Shown: positions 13,207 to 26,500, counted from the first letter of the stretch. The stretch is DNA of 64,000 bases from Jacaranda mimosifolia (GCA_018894105.1 CM032121.1:22354730-22418729), one strand, 5' to 3'. Made by a program: numbers and translations. The notes: generated by a model from the sequence alone, not told the origin.

Positions 13207-14730
13207 GGCACCTAAGAGGAACCAACTCACCTTGGCCAAGAAAGACGCTCTTACTCTGCTGCTGAATCTATCAATCAGCTCATGACTGGAGGCAAAAATA
13301 CTGATTTCATTCCATCTGATGGTTATGACTTTGGAAGTCCAAGGGAAACAAATCCTAAGGTATTATCTTTTGCTGAACAGTCAGCTACAGCGACTGGAGT
13401 GGCAACGATGGATGAACAACTTGCTTGGATGGCTCAAGCTATAGCTAACCTCCAAAAGATTGTAGAAGAAAAAGATCTACAAATTGCACAACTTATGAGC
13501 AAACAGGAAGAGAAAGATCTTTGAGGATTTAGCTGCAACCATCAATCCTCCTTTGGCCACATAATGATATAGAAACAAGTTGAGGAGATGCCTTACAAGT
13601 GAGAAATGGATCGAAAGATCTACCATTCTGCAACTTCTATTGCTACATTGTCTGTTCAACAATTGCAAGACATGATCATCAATACTATTAGGGCTCAGTA
13701 TGGCATGCCTTTTCAAAGTTCTATTGTGTATTTGAAGCCCTATACAAAGAGGATTGACTCACTGAGAATGCCGATAGGATATCAACCACCAAAATTCCAG
13801 CAGTTTGATAGGAAGAAAAATCCAAAACAACATATGGCCCATTTCATTAAGACATGCAATAATGCAGGGACTTATGGTGAGCTTCTTGTGAAACAGTTTG
13901 TGCGTTCATTGAAAGGAAACGCCTTCAACTCGTACATTGACTTAGAACCTAAATCCATTGATAGCTTGGATCAAATGGAAATGGAGTTTCTGAATCGCTT
14001 TTATAGTACACGCTGGACTGTGAGCATGATTGAACTTACTAATGCAAAACAATGGAAAGACGAACCAGTGGTGGACTACATCAACCATTGGCATGCATTA
14101 GGTTTGAATTGCAAGGATAGACTCCAGAGACATCTGCGATAGAGATGTGTATTCAAGGTATGCATTAGGGACTTTTCTACATTCTTCAAGGAATCAAGCC
14201 TCGTACTTTTGATGAATTAGCCACTCGTGCCCATGACATAGAGCTTAGCATTGCTAATCATGGGATTGAAATTCCTACTGAAGACTAGAAGAAAGAAAGG
14301 AAAGATTTAAAGAAAAGTCAAAAATATGCCAGAGCAACTATTAAGGAATCCATGGTGATCAAGACAGCATCCATAAAAATTCCCACAAGTGATGAAAAGG
14401 TTGCTAAGAAAACTGAAGATCAACACATTTCAACAGGCAAGAAAATACTGAAAGAAATGCAGGAAAAGGAGTATCCATTTCCAGATTTTGATGTTTCTCA
14501 TATTTTTGATGAATTGTTGACAAGAAAGTTGATTGAACTGCCAGAACCAAAATGTCTTGAAGAAATTGGAAAGGTAAACGATCCAAAATATTGCAAGTAT
14601 CATCGAGTTGTTGGCCATCCAATAGAGAAATGTTTCATCTTCAAGGATAAGGTAATGGCACCGGCAAGAGATGGGAAGATAATTTTTGATACAGAAGATG
14701 TTGTTGGATCAACCTTGCTAGCTCTATAAC
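13207..14730 (+). pseudogene. gag of element 1, broken
   Basis: The capsid-like core is at 13606-14142, with PKFQQFDRKKNPKQHMAHF, then FVRSLKGNAFNSY and a FLNRFYSTR block, the pattern of the plant retrotransposon gag domain. An ATG at 13207 opens a different frame and could be the original start. Downstream (14352-14729) is a lysine-rich segment with YCKYHRVVGHPIEKCFIFKD, a degenerate CX2C-H-C zinc-knuckle-like motif. Frameshifts and stops, for example TAG at about 14140, interrupt the gene. Gag would form the particle that packages element RNA; this copy cannot make the full protein. Confidence 0.85.
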
Positions 14731-15134
14731 TATAGCAAATACCACCTGTTGCAAGCAAAGATAATGTCTTCTCATCTTCATTCACGGAGGCATCAACAAT
14801 GCTTCAATTTAGAAGCTTAGATCCAGTGCTAGTGAAGACTCAATTCATTGATGGAGTGACTAAGCTGGGAACAAGTTCTACTACTGAAACTGAAGATAGC
14901 AGTGAGTGGACTCTTGTGACACACCGACGACGGAGAAGACAATATGCCAATCAATCTCGTCCATTAGCATTAAAGGTCTCGCATGTATCCGGACGCCCTC
15001 AACTAAGGACGAAGAAGAGTTTAAAGGCAACCAAGGGTAAGCTGGAAAATTCATTGGCAGGTTACGAAAGAAGCCAAGTGACTTTGAAGAATTATTTTCC
15101 TACAGGATTCTTTGATAAAAAAAAATTGAACCAG

Positions 15135-17343
15135 TGAAGGAACAATCGACATGAGGATGCACAAAAATTCAAAATTAAAACATCAAATCCAATGCCAATC
15201 GGTCATCCCAAGGTCATACCATGCAGTATATTCAGAATTAGAAGAAGATACTTACCTTTAGAAGCAAGATCCAAGGAAGAAAACCAAATCTCCAAGTGTT
15301 GGCAGATTCGCGACTGGATCTGGCGCAGCGGATTCAGATCCGAATTTGACCAACCAAAACTCTCAATAAATTCAAAAAAAAAATCTGGGAGATACCTAAC
15401 ACCTTAGTCTATCTTTAGTAGAAAATTTGGATCAAAAATCGCATCACATATTTCAGAAAAAAATTCTCAAAGTCAGATGATCTGCAGGAAACTGTGAAAT
15501 AGCGATCTCACGCGAAATCGCCTCCAACGTTGATCCACACACCAAAGATGAGATCCTAAATCTCTAGATCCTAATTTGGATTAGATCTGAATATGGAGAT
15601 GGACTATGATTGGTTTTTGGAGAGTTTTGGTAGGGAAGAAAAGAAAGAATTCAACACATGAATATCTTGCCTAGAAAGGTTTTTTGGAGGGAAAGCATTT
15701 AGAATTTGATTTTCTAATGCTGAAAATTCCACTAAAATTCGTCCAGCTCTATATCTATATATAGAGTGTGTGATGTGTGATGCCAAGGTGGCATCACACC
15801 TCCCATTAGGATGTGGGGACCGAAAATTAGTTGTGTGCAAGTTGGCAATTTGAATTTCATCTTGCCAACTTGGAATCTTATTCCAAATTAATTCAAATCC
15901 AATTTGAATTTTTCCTCTTAAAATCCTTGTTCTTCCATTAATTAAATTAATCTAATTAATTTAATTAATTAACCTTGACTTAACAATTAAGTCAAGTAAA
16001 CTTAACTCTTTAAGTTTACTTTAGTCAACTTAACCCCTTAAATTAACTTTGATCAATTGATGATCAACGTGGCACCAATTATTTGCCTAATTTAACTCCT
16101 TAAATTAATTGATTAATTTAACACTTAAATTAATCAAGCCAAAATTGATCTTCAAAAGTCTTCCAAAAATCAGCCATGGAAAAAGGTTATCTTTCTAACA
16201 CTTAGAAAAATTTCTCCATCAATTAGAAAGGTCTTTTGGCTTTTGTGTGTGACCCATTGGGTTCTACCATTCATTGGACATAGGCTCACAACCCGTTGTG
16301 ACTTTTGAATATTTAATATTCATTCTAGTTTAAAACTCCTTTTAAACTAGTCGACTCGATTCAATCGATCTCATCAATTGAAGAGTACCTAATCTCCATG
16401 GTCGATGTCCAACCTCAAGCCCATGGAGTCCAATTAATTGGTCAAAATGAATGTCTATATGAGAACCGTTTAAAGCTCTACGCGTTCCATGCAAATACGG
16501 TCATTCCGTCTCCTATCTCCCGAAAGAGGCATAGGGCAAGATATTTGTCGGCTCCCTAATAGCCCCGATTCTATGCTTCTATTCTAAATGTTCGATTCCT
16601 TTGTATGACCTCAACTTTGGAAAACTCCTTTCCTAAATTGTCATACCACCTTGCGCAAGGATTTCTTGAAATCGATCATTATAGAATGCATCGGAGATGT
16701 ACTCGCCCTTCACAAAAGTGAGGAGTCGGATTCCCTCTTGAATCTCACAAACCTCCATGCCATGTAGCTCATACCCAATCTCACCTCGAACAACCTGCTA
16801 AGGGACCAAGGATGAGTCAAAGCATGAGGACCGGACACAAGGTTACCATGGATCCTCAGGTCAGAGGACTAATAATATGCACTAGCATAAGCAGGAGAAC
16901 TAACCACTACCGACTTGCCACTACGGCTACCTAGTGGAGTCTCCAGTGGGTCTTCAATGCCTTGTTCTCTAACAAGCACCCACTAACACGCACTCGTATC
17001 ACATACGGTTGCTCATGGAATAGAGCAATATCCAACCCCTTTGAGTTATACATCGTTTGTGCAAGTCTATCCGGATCTTAGATGTCTTGTCTCTGAAGAT
17101 CCTATGACTTGGAATGTTTTAAGATCACGACCGTGTAAGACTTATTCTATGATCACCACCTAGTGCGTGACCAAATCCCGTACTCTTAAGTGATCTAAGG
17201 ACTTCATCCACATGCCAGTAAAGAAATATGGTGCATGAGATGCATGTGGCCATATACAAGATATCATTCAATCAAGATTATTTTTACAAGAAAATAGTTT
17301 TACAAGGCCAAATATATTAGCTTGCCGGGCACTATTTCCAACA
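15135..17343 (-). mobile_element. Solo LTR nested in element 1
   Basis: Read on the minus strand it starts TGTTGGAAATAGTGCCCGGC at 17343 and ends in CA at 15135. It is flanked by near-identical 5-mers, ACCAG (15130-15134) and AGCAG (17344-17348). It splits gag from protease of element 1. The TATA-like CTCTATATATAGATATAG is conserved with the copy at 3194-5430. No internal domain is present, so it is a solo LTR left by recombination. It inserted after element 1, since it lies within it. Confidence 0.85.
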
Positions 17344-17347
17344 AGCA

Positions 17348-17950
17348 GTGCATACTATATCTTGTGAAACTGAAAAGCAAGACTCCACTTTTGGTTGTAC
17401 GGTCATTACTTTTACAGACGAGGACTTGCTGTTGGAATTGAAACCTTACAATAGGCCGCTTTTCGTTTCAGGGTTCATGCAAGAGCGAAAGATCAACTGC
17501 ATACTCATTGATGGAGGATCCACCGTCAATTTTATGCCAAAATCCACCATGACGAATTTGGGAATTTCTGTTGAAGATCTCTCGCGCAACCACCTAACTA
17601 TTTAAGGTTTCAACTAAGGAGGCCAACGAGCTATTGGTATGATTCGTCTAGACCTCACGATAGAGGAGTTGTAAGCAAGTACTTTATTTCATGTCATTGA
17701 TGCAAAGACTTTCTACCATTTGCTTTTGGGATGGCCGTGGCTTCATGAAAATGGGGTGATACCTTCCACTCTTCATCAATGCTTCAAATATTCAAAAAAT
17801 GAGAAAGTTATGAAAGTTGATGCAGATATTAAGCCATTTACTGAAGCGGAATCATACTTCGCTGATGCTAAACTTTTTTTGGATCCTGACTCAGTAAGTG
17901 AAGTGCAACCTCCAAAGGCTCCAAGCAACCACTCCATTAAAGGGAGATAA
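17348..17950 (+). pseudogene. Aspartic protease region of element 1
   Basis: The frame from 17348 contains ILIDGGSTVNFMP, in which the usual D(T/S)G active-site triplet reads DGGS, as in many plant Tat-type proteases. After a stop near 17605 the homology continues at 17720-17950 with LLLGWPWLHENGVIPSTLHQ, the conserved 'LLGRPWLH' end of retropepsins. The domain would cleave the Gag-Pol polyprotein. It is separated from gag by the solo LTR and is interrupted. Confidence 0.85.
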
Positions 17951-19320
17951 GATTGTTCTAAAAATTTCAGTCAACTAACAATTACTGAGGTTTTGATTAG
18001 CAAAAAATACGAGTGCAGTGATGAGTCCAACTTACCAATATTTCGATATACACTGCAGTCATCTTAAGAGAAAAGGCAAATTTCACTTAGAGCATGTATT
18101 GAGGTGAATGATGCTGCTCAAAGCCAATTAAAGATGGTAGAATCAAACGACTGTCAAACTTTGAGGAAGGATTTCACCATGCCTATTGTTGGCATTAGCT
18201 CATCAATCTATAATGGACCATCTGTTGTAGGGGTTTCTCACAAAGAATTTGAGGGTACATTTGATCCTAAGGCATATAAGTTACTTGAAAATTCTGGCTA
18301 TGACTTTGCTAATCAACCTAGTCTAAGTAAGCTTAAACCTGAGTTAACTGGAGAAAAAGTTCATGGACTCAGGGAAGCACAACATAAACTAAGAAGACAG
18401 GGATTTTATGTTGAACAGTCAAGGGTTGGCCTAGGATTTAAAGTTGCAGAATCGGTCGGGATACGCTGACAAAGAAGGATAAGTGTGTTGATGTCCAACT
18501 TATTTCTGCAGAAGATCACGTGAAGCAAGAAAAGCAAAAATAGAATAATCATCAAATTTCTGTATTTAATCGTCTCAGTGCTCCAATTACTCGTCCTTCT
18601 GTCTTTAAAAGACTTGGTGTTAAAGATCAAAGTAAGTTTGATATAGGTCTACGTCTGAGAGGTTCTGTGTTCAATCGACTTGGAAATAATACAACAAAAA
18701 GAACTGTTGATGACAAGATTGATATGTTGGAGTCAAAAAATGAGGGCCATACTCTTCACTTATCTCAATCAAATGGAGCCAAATCTACAATCACAGTAAT
18801 CAATATGGACAGACCTGTGAAAATAAAGCAGCACATCCTAAAACATTCATGCAGAGAGAATGTTGCAGATGAAGATGAAGTGGAAATCACCATCAGCTCT
18901 AATTACACAAGTGTTAAAGATGAGTTAAATCCTGCATCACATGACCTGTGTCTTGAAGAATTCAATAGATTGTTGGCAAATGGTTTTATATAAGTTGCAA
19001 ACTACCCAGCATGGATAAGGTGCCTACCCAGTTTCAAAAGCAGATGGAACATTAAAATAGAACATCATATCCCAGAGAATGAGAGTTGTTGAGATCGAAC
19101 AGCCATATGATAAAGAAAATGATAAGTTATATGCATGTAATCATATCACTATTGATGAAGAGCCTGATTCAAAAATTCTTGAAGATGAAGTCCTAAAAGC
19201 TCCTCCACAACATGAAGATAGTGGATAGGTGACTGTTGATGAACTTAAGGAGTTGAATCTTGGCACAATAGAATAGCTCGTCCCATATTTGTTAGCAAGC
19301 TTTTAAATCCTGAAGAAGAA
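17951..19320 (+). pseudogene. Protease-RT spacer of element 1
   Basis: Open pieces at 18104-18469 (with FDPKAYKLLENSGYDF) and 18667-18993 (starting MFNRLG) match the general make-up of the long linker between protease and reverse transcriptase in Tat-type elements. No enzymatic motif is present. Stops and frameshifts separate the pieces. Confidence 0.65.
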
Positions 19321-20165
19321 AAATAATATTTCAAAATCTTAAGCGAATACAAAGATGTCTTTGCTTGGACCTACAAAGAAATGCTAGGATTAGATCAAAA
19401 AGTTACAATTCATCACCTTGGCATAAACCATGGGGCTTGTCCAGTAAAGCAGTCGCAACGAGTGCTTCGCTCAAAGCTCATCCCTCTATTTGAAGCTGAA
19501 GTTAACAAGCCTATTGATGTAGGATTTATCAGAGAAGTTAAATACCCGACTTGGATCTCTAAAATCGTGCCAGTTAAGAAGAAGAATGGTAGATACACAT
19601 TTGCGTTGATTTTCAAGATCTGAATAAGGTATGTCCAAAGGATGATTTTCCATTACCTATTATTGAACTCATGGTAGATGCAACTACTGGACATAAAGCT
19701 TTATCTTTCATGGATGGATCCTCCGGGTACAATCAAATCAGAATGTCGCCACAAGATGAGAAGTGTACAACTTTTCGCACACCAGAAGGTATTTATTATT
19801 ACAAAGTGATGCCTTTTAGGCTAAAAAATGTAGGTGCAACTTATCAATGAGCCATGCAAAATATTTTTGATGATATGCTACATACAAAGGTAGAGTGCTA
19901 CGTTGATGATCTAGTGGTCAAGACTAAAAAAAGAGAGAATCACTTGGAAGATCTCCGAGTGGTATTTGATCTGCTGAGAAAATATAACTTGAAGAGGAAT
20001 CTGCTCAAGTGTGCTTTTAGTGTCACGTCTGGCAAGTTCCTTGGCATCATAGTTCGACATCGCGGAATTGAAATTAATCATACTAAAATCGATGCTATCC
20101 AAAAGATGCCGCCTCAAGGAATCTTAAAGAATTGCGCAGTTTACAAGGCAATCTTGCATTCATAA
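19321..20165 (+). pseudogene. Reverse transcriptase of element 1
   Basis: Motifs run in order: SKIVPVKKKNGR, then FMDGSSGYNQI (first catalytic Asp), TFRTPEGIYYYKVMPF, and YVDDLVVK (the YVDD catalytic box at about 19900), followed by KCAFSVTSGKFLG. The catalytic aspartates are intact, but the frame shifts near 19620 and has a TGA where family members have Arg in 'ATYQRAM' (about 19848). The enzyme would copy element RNA to DNA; this copy is inactive. Confidence 0.92.
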
Positions 20166-20700
20166 GAAGGTTTATATCAAATCTTGCAGGAAGATGCCAA
20201 CTATTTAATCACTTACTGAAGAAAGATGCTCCTTTCGTATGAGATAAAGGATGTGAGAATGCTTTTGAGAGCATAAAGAAGTACCTTATGAATCCGCCAG
20301 TTCTGGGAGCTCTTATACTTGGAAAAACATTGATATTGTACATTACAGCACAAGAACAGTCGATCAGTGCTCTCATAGCTCAGGAAAATGAAGAAAGAAA
20401 GGAGAAAACTTTATATTATCTGAGTAGAGCCTTGACTGATAATGAGTTGAAATACTTCCCTGTTGAGAAGATTTGTCTTGCCTTATTTTATGCAATCAGA
20501 AAGTTAAAGCATTATTTTAAGGCATATTCTATCCAACTCATCTCACGTGCTGATCCTGTCAAATTTGTGATGTCAATACTAGTACTCTCAGGAAGATTGG
20601 CTAAGTGGTCTGTTGTATTCAATCAGTACCAGATCACATATATACCTCAATAAGCTATTAGAGGACAAGCTCTTGCTAATTTCTTAGCAGATCATCCCAT
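20166..20700 (+). pseudogene. RNase H (Ty3 type) of element 1
   Basis: The segment at 20288-20653 includes YITAQEQSISALIAQENEE, YYLSRALTDNELKYFPVEK and LISRADPVKFVM, the canonical order of the gypsy RNase H. A TGA at about 20240 sits in a position normally Trp, and a TAA at about 20651 precedes AIRGQALANFLADHP, the usual end of the connection. The domain would remove template RNA. Confidence 0.88.
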
Positions 20701-20776
20701 TCCTGCAGACTGGGAAGTATCCGATAAATTACCCGATGAGGAGACTTTCTTCGTTGATATCCTACCATCATGGACA

Positions 20777-21170
20777 ATGTTATTTGATAGAACGGGGACA
20801 AGGATTGTATTTGTTTCACCAGAAAGACAAGTTTTGACATATTCTGTAGTATTAAATGAATTATGCTCTAATAACATTGTAGAATATCAGGCTTTGATTA
20901 TTGGGCTTCAAATGGCACTTGAACTAGAAATTTTAGATATTGAGGTTTGTGGTGATTCAAAATTGGTTATTAATCAACTTTTAAATGTTTATAAAGTTAA
21001 AAAGGAAGATTTGATTCCTTACTTTCAGCTAGCATCTTGTCTGTTGAAGAAGTTTAAAAATGTTGTCCTAAATAACATCCCGAGGAAAGAAAATAGGATG
21101 GCAAATGCATTAGCTAACTTGGCTACGACTTTGGCCATTTCTGAAAAAGAAACAACAAATATCCCGATGT
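20777..21170 (+). pseudogene. Second, archaeal-type RNase H (aRNH) of element 1
   Basis: An additional RNase H fold follows the first: NNIVEYQALIIGLQMALELE supplies the conserved Glu, VCGDSKLVINQL the conserved Asp, and RKENRMANALANLAT the C-terminal signature. A duplicated RNase H of this type marks the Tat/Ogre branch of plant Ty3/gypsy elements and is the main reason for placing element 1 there. The frame at 20777-21598 is open through this domain into the integrase. Confidence 0.88.
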
Positions 21171-21289
21171 GTAATAGATGGATTGTGACGTCACCCATTG
21201 AGCTTGATCGTGAGGATACAAATGCCATATCAGTCTTAGTTAGTGAAGATGAAGATTGGAGGACATCACTAATTGACTATCTAAAGGAT

Positions 21290-22507
21290 AGGAAATTGCC
21301 AGAAGACCCTCATTGTAGGACAGAGGTGCGTCGGAGGTCATCTCGCTTTATTTTATACAAAGACGTTTTGTATCGTCGATCTTGTGAAGGTACTTATCAG
21401 CATTGTTTAAGTGGTGAAGAAGCAACTGAAGCTATGGCTGAGGCACATTCTAGTGCTTGTGGAGCTCACCAGTCGGGTCCCAAGCTTCATTTTCAGATTA
21501 AAAGGATGGGATACTACTGGCCTACTATGGTTAAAGATTGTATGAGTTATGCAAAGAGGTGTGAAGCTTATCAAATACATGCTAACTTTATACATTAGGC
21601 TCATGAACCCTTACATCCCACAGTTGCTTCATGGCCATTTGATGCATGGGGTCTTGATGTCGTAGGTCCAATTGCTCCTAAGTCGTCAGCTGGTCACGCT
21701 TACATATTAGCAGCTACATACTATTTCTCTAAGTAGGTAGAAGCGATTCCCCTCAAGGAAGTGAAGAAAAAAATTATTGTTGAGTTTATTCGTTGTTATT
21801 TGATTTTTAGTTATAGAGTGCCTCGTTACATTATTACCGATAATGGGAAGCCTTTTTACAGTAAGTTAATGGACAGACTATGTGCACAATTTGGATTCAG
21901 GTTAAAATACAATTCTTCTATGTACAATGCAGCTACAAATGGTCTAGCAGAGGCGTTTAATAAAACTTTATGCACCTTGCTAAAGAAAGTAGTGTCAAAA
22001 TCTAAAAGAGATTGGCATGAAAAAGTTGGAGAAACTCTTTGGGCATATAGAACAACTCATCGGGCTGCTAACCAGGCTACTCCGTATTCACTAGTTTATT
22101 AAGTTGAAGCTGTTATCCCTCTTGAAAATCAAATACCTTCATTTCGTATAGTAATTCAAAAAGGATTTACTACTGAAGACAATGTTCGCCTTCGACTTGA
22201 AGAATTGGAAACATTAGATGAGAAAAGACTTGAAGCACAACAGCAACTTAAATGTTATCAAGCACGTATGACAAGGGCATTTAATAAGAAAGTTCGTCCG
22301 CGATCTTTTCAGGTTGGAGATTTGGTGTTGGCAGTGAGAAGGCCCATTACCATCACCCAACGAATGGGAAGTAAATTTATGTCAAAATGGGATGGTCCGT
22401 ATGTGATAAAAGAAGTCTACATCAATGGTGCTTACAAGTTGGTTGAAAAAGATGGATTACGCATAGGCCCCATAAATGGCAAGTTTTTGAAGCGATATTA
22501 CCCATGA
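21290..22507 (+). pseudogene. Integrase of element 1, broken
   Basis: The zinc-binding region at about 21430-21590 has AHSSACGAHQSGPK, but the CX2C half reads RCEAYQ, so one cysteine is replaced by tyrosine. The core has WGLDVVGP, ITDNGKPF and GLAEAFNKTL, so the D, D and E triad is present. The C terminus has SKWDGPYVIKEV and ends RYYP at 22507. Stops occur at about 21597, 21735 (where relatives have Trp in SKWVEAIP) and 22100. Integration activity is lost. Confidence 0.9.
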
Positions 22508-22583
22508 AGAGGTTTGCTCCTTGATGCACGAGCCTAAACTGCATGTTGCTCTTGGCCTACACAAGTATAAAATGTGTACAGTA

Positions 22584-22700
22584 ACCACCAAAGACAGTGC
22601 ATGTGGTTAAACTGCTAGCTTTCCCCACCAAAGACAGTGCATGTGGTTATACTGCTAACTTTTCCCACTAAAGATATTTTATGTGGCTAAAATATTAAAT
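22584..22700 (+). repeat. Minisatellite, about 42 bp unit, 2 to 3 copies
   Basis: The unit containing CACCAAAGACAGTGCATGTG occurs twice in full and once degenerate (CACTAAAGATATTTTATGTG). It lies right after the pol stop, in the untranslated spacer of element 1. Confidence 0.75.
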
Positions 22701-22869
22701 AACCCACCTAGTCCAAGGTGGTTAAGTAATAGATACTCCCGGCTCGCATGAGTACAAACTGTGAACGGCACCCCCCAAAAAGAAATGTTTACTTTGAACT
22801 ACGTAATGACTTGATCCCCTTGTTGGGGTGCGTAAGCAGCTTGGGAGTTATTTCCGAAGTTCAGTCACA

Positions 22870-23290
22870 TAAAAAAAAGGGGGTTTGTTTGGATGGCTTT
22901 CCACATTCAATAATTGGAACAAATTTGGATGACTTACTTCCAAAGATCAATCACATCATTGGAATAAGTTTTGATGGCTTCCCAAGTTAATCATATCATT
23001 GGATCAAATGTGGATGACTTATTTCCTGAGTTCAATCACATCATTTGGAAAATTTTGGATTGCTTGCCAAGTTCAATCATATCACTGGAATAAGTTTGGA
23101 TGGCTTGCCAAGTTCAATCACATCACTGGAATAAGTTTTGAGGACTTCCCAAGTTCAATCATATCATTGGAGCAAATTTGGATGAATTTCTTCTGAAGTT
23201 CAATCAAATCATTGGAGTAATTCTGGATGGTTTATCAAGTTCAAATATATCATTGGAAAAAGTTTTGACTGTTTTCAAGTTCAATTCATT
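22870..23290 (+). repeat. Minisatellite, about 45-50 bp unit, 8 or more copies
   Basis: Diverged copies of AAGTTCAATCACATCATTGG followed by an AATAAGTTTGGATGGCTT block run through this stretch. It separates pol from the antisense gene. Tandem arrays in this spacer are a known habit of Tat/Ogre elements. Confidence 0.85.
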
Positions 23291-23522
23291 AGATAGCCAG
23301 TTTTACTCAGAAGCTTAAGTAAGTTTATTCCACTCCATTGTTGGGGGCATGTAATGTAATTTTTCTTTGAAGTTGGCATCAATTTGAAGATATACTAAAT
23401 AAAAAAAAGGAAAGCACAAGGAGAATTCATAAAAAAAAAATGAACAACTTTTTATTGCACATGTAGTAATCAAGTGTTCTTTTACATCAATTGTGAAAAA
23501 AAAATGCTAAATAGCTAAGTGC

Positions 23523-26500
23523 TCATACGAGTATATCAAAAGCTATTAGTTCATTATGAGATTCTTCAAGTAGTGCCTCCATCCTCTTTAAAGCCTCAAC
23601 CTCTTGATCAGTCAAAAATGGAGTATCTTCAAGCTTTGAAACTTTATCTCTCTTGGTGGCTACTTCTCTCTGAATAGTGGACAAGTTTTCTTCAGCCTTG
23701 TGGAGTGATGAGTTTGCAAATTTTTCTTTGCTGCTTAACTCGGCAAGTTGTGTTCTCAATTCCTCTTGCTGTTTGTTGATTTGAAGAAGTTCATTTTTTA
23801 GATCATTCACCTCTTCAACTTTTTCACTTTCTATTGCCTCGGCCTCAAAAAGATCATGTTGTGCAAAAACAGTGCTCTCAAAGATGAGTTTCTTGTGTTT
23901 CTTTTTTAATTGAATTTGACTTAACTTTTGTGTAGTTAGAAGTGCTCTCAAAGAAAGATCTCAGATGGTTCTCCAAAGATGACGTGTTTTTTATGTATAA
24001 CCTCATCTCTACAATCAAATCATCAATTGTTGGTTTATCTCTGAGAGTTGCTCAAATGGAGTTTTCATGATTCTTTGACATATTCGTTCCTAATAGAATT
24101 TAAGTAACATCTGTTCAGCTTCAGTCTTTATAATTTGAGGACAACATTCAGAAACTTCAGCAATTGGAAGTGCACAAGATGGAGCTTCGAATGTCTTTTT
24201 AGGCTTATCTTTATCGGCAAAAGCCTTGTCATTTGCAATTTCAGGTAATGTCACCTTTGGTCACTTGTTGGAATTAGCAGTGTCATGAGTAGCTTGTATG
24301 CCATCATCAAGAGGTTGAGGAGTGGCTGTTTCAAGTGAATCAAAAGGATTAACCCCATTTATCAAACCAACGCTACCTTCAGAAGTAATTGGGATTGGTA
24401 TTTCAAGATCTGCAAGCTATAAAAAAGGAAAGAAGAAAAGAAGAAAAAATTAGTGCAAAAGATTGGCAATGATAAATAAATAAAAAAAAAGAGGTGCATA
24501 AAAAAAAATAACTTTACATATTTTAATTCATCCAATGGTAAAGAAGAACTTGGAACATCTGCAAAGAAATTTGAATTAATACTGATGTTATGTAAATCAA
24601 AACCTTTGGTTTTTTCTTGAGAATACATTGGTTGCTAGAATCATAATTGGAGTAAGAAAGTGCAGAAATTATTTTATTTCCTTACATTGGAGCATTAGTG
24701 GGGAATGAAACCTCGAGAAGGCTACGTCTTTTAGATGGCACTTTGGTATGGTCAACAATATTATACTCCTTAGGCTCCAAATTCCCTCATTTAATTTGCC
24801 TTGAAACAACAGGATTTTGAAGAGGTGAAGCTGCTGAGTTATTTTGGGATCTTCCATTAAGGCTTGTTTAGAATGAGATGGCTTCTTTCCAAGATGCCCA
24901 AGCTCAAATGAATAATGTTCAATTCTCTCCCCAAGTTGATTGAGTTGACTAGAAGTTGATTCCACATCTTTCTGATTGACTTTGAGAACAATTTTAGTAC
25001 CTTTTATTTGTAAAGCCTTCCAGTGTTGGTCCCACCAATCTGTATATTCCTTTGTAGCCAATGGAAATGAAGAAGTATTGCCGGGAATGATAAGTTTGTA
25101 AGATGTTTTTAGTAAGGTACATGACTGCCAAAGTTGAACAAGCTCATGCAAATCACAAGTAAGGATCTTTTTCTTTAAGTTGTCAAAGACGTGTTGCCAA
25201 AATCCACATTGCCGACTGATCGATGAGGGCTATAAGCTTTGATGATATGCACTTTTCCGCATTGAAATGTTAAATAGCTAGAACGTAAAGCCACAACAAG
25301 GTCTTTATACGTATTTAATATGCATGGGCCATCTATTACTATGAATTGCTTGCGTGGAAATAAGCGTAAATTTTGAATGGTTGAGGGGTTGATACTAAGG
25401 AACAAATCCCGTGCTTCTGAAAGACCAAAATATTTGGCCATGTTCTCCCCTGTATATTTGACCATTTCAGCTCTGCCTAAATCAATCTTAGATAAAAAAA
25501 AAATTAGCGCTGAGGTAGCGCCCTATCCAACTATGAACATAATGAATTGGAAATATGGAAGAAGATTCCTGAAGACTTGGTGAATTTGATATATTCCTTA
25601 AACCTCGGTAGATGCCCGCCAGTATAGGAACTGCAAGAGAAAAGCCATCACTGTTTGCCATCCTACTAGCAACCTTAAAGACAGTGCCATCCTACTAGCA
25701 ATCTTAAAGACAAAGTTGCTTAACCAGCATGAAAGAAAAACAGCCAAGTAGGTCTCCTCTCTAACATCTTCTTCAACCTCCAACATCATAAATGGTTCAT
25801 CATATTTCTTGGTGCAAGGTAAAAGTGATGCGTCGATTCTTCCACAAGGATTATGAGAGATCTTTAGTTCAGTAGACCTTTTCTAGGAAGACCTCAAAGG
25901 TGGCTCTGCATATCTGGTTGGTCCTTTAAACCAAAAGTTAATCCAATCAGAAATAGAAACGCCATCAGAGTCCTTTAGGAGCATATGATAAGCCAAGAAT
26001 ATATATTTGCAACTTCGTAGTAGAGAAGGGCCATGTCTGTCATCACCAAGTAGCTCTTTTGCTGTGGGGATAGCTTCATCATAGAAACCTCCACTGATAG
26101 GTAATCCACCAAGTACACGAAGATCCTATAAAGAAACTAAAAATTCACCAGTTGCAGTGTGCAAAGTGTTCGCGGAAGGGCATCATAGCTCAAGGAAGGC
26201 TTGGAGGATGTTCTTATGGCAGACATATGTGAAAAGTAAGGCATAGACTGTTGCATAGATCCTAGCTTCATGAAGAACGTCTGCATGATGGCCTAACACA
26301 TCTTCCGTCCATTCCCAATAACCTGCATGAAAAGATACTTCGCTAAACCTTGATGCAGGAATTCTCATTGAGCATCCATTAATGTTGGAATGATAACCTG
26401 CAAATGAAAATTCTGAGCTATTGACTTTGGCATCATGAAGAGAGGTCTTCAAGATGAGTATCTTAGAACGAGTTGTGATGCCAGAACGTGGATCAATCAC

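Noticed and set aside
3194..17343. The two 2.2 kb LTR copies as the paired LTRs of one element
   Set aside because: They are in opposite orientations, diverged, lie in different host elements, and the right copy has its own near-matching 5 bp flanks.
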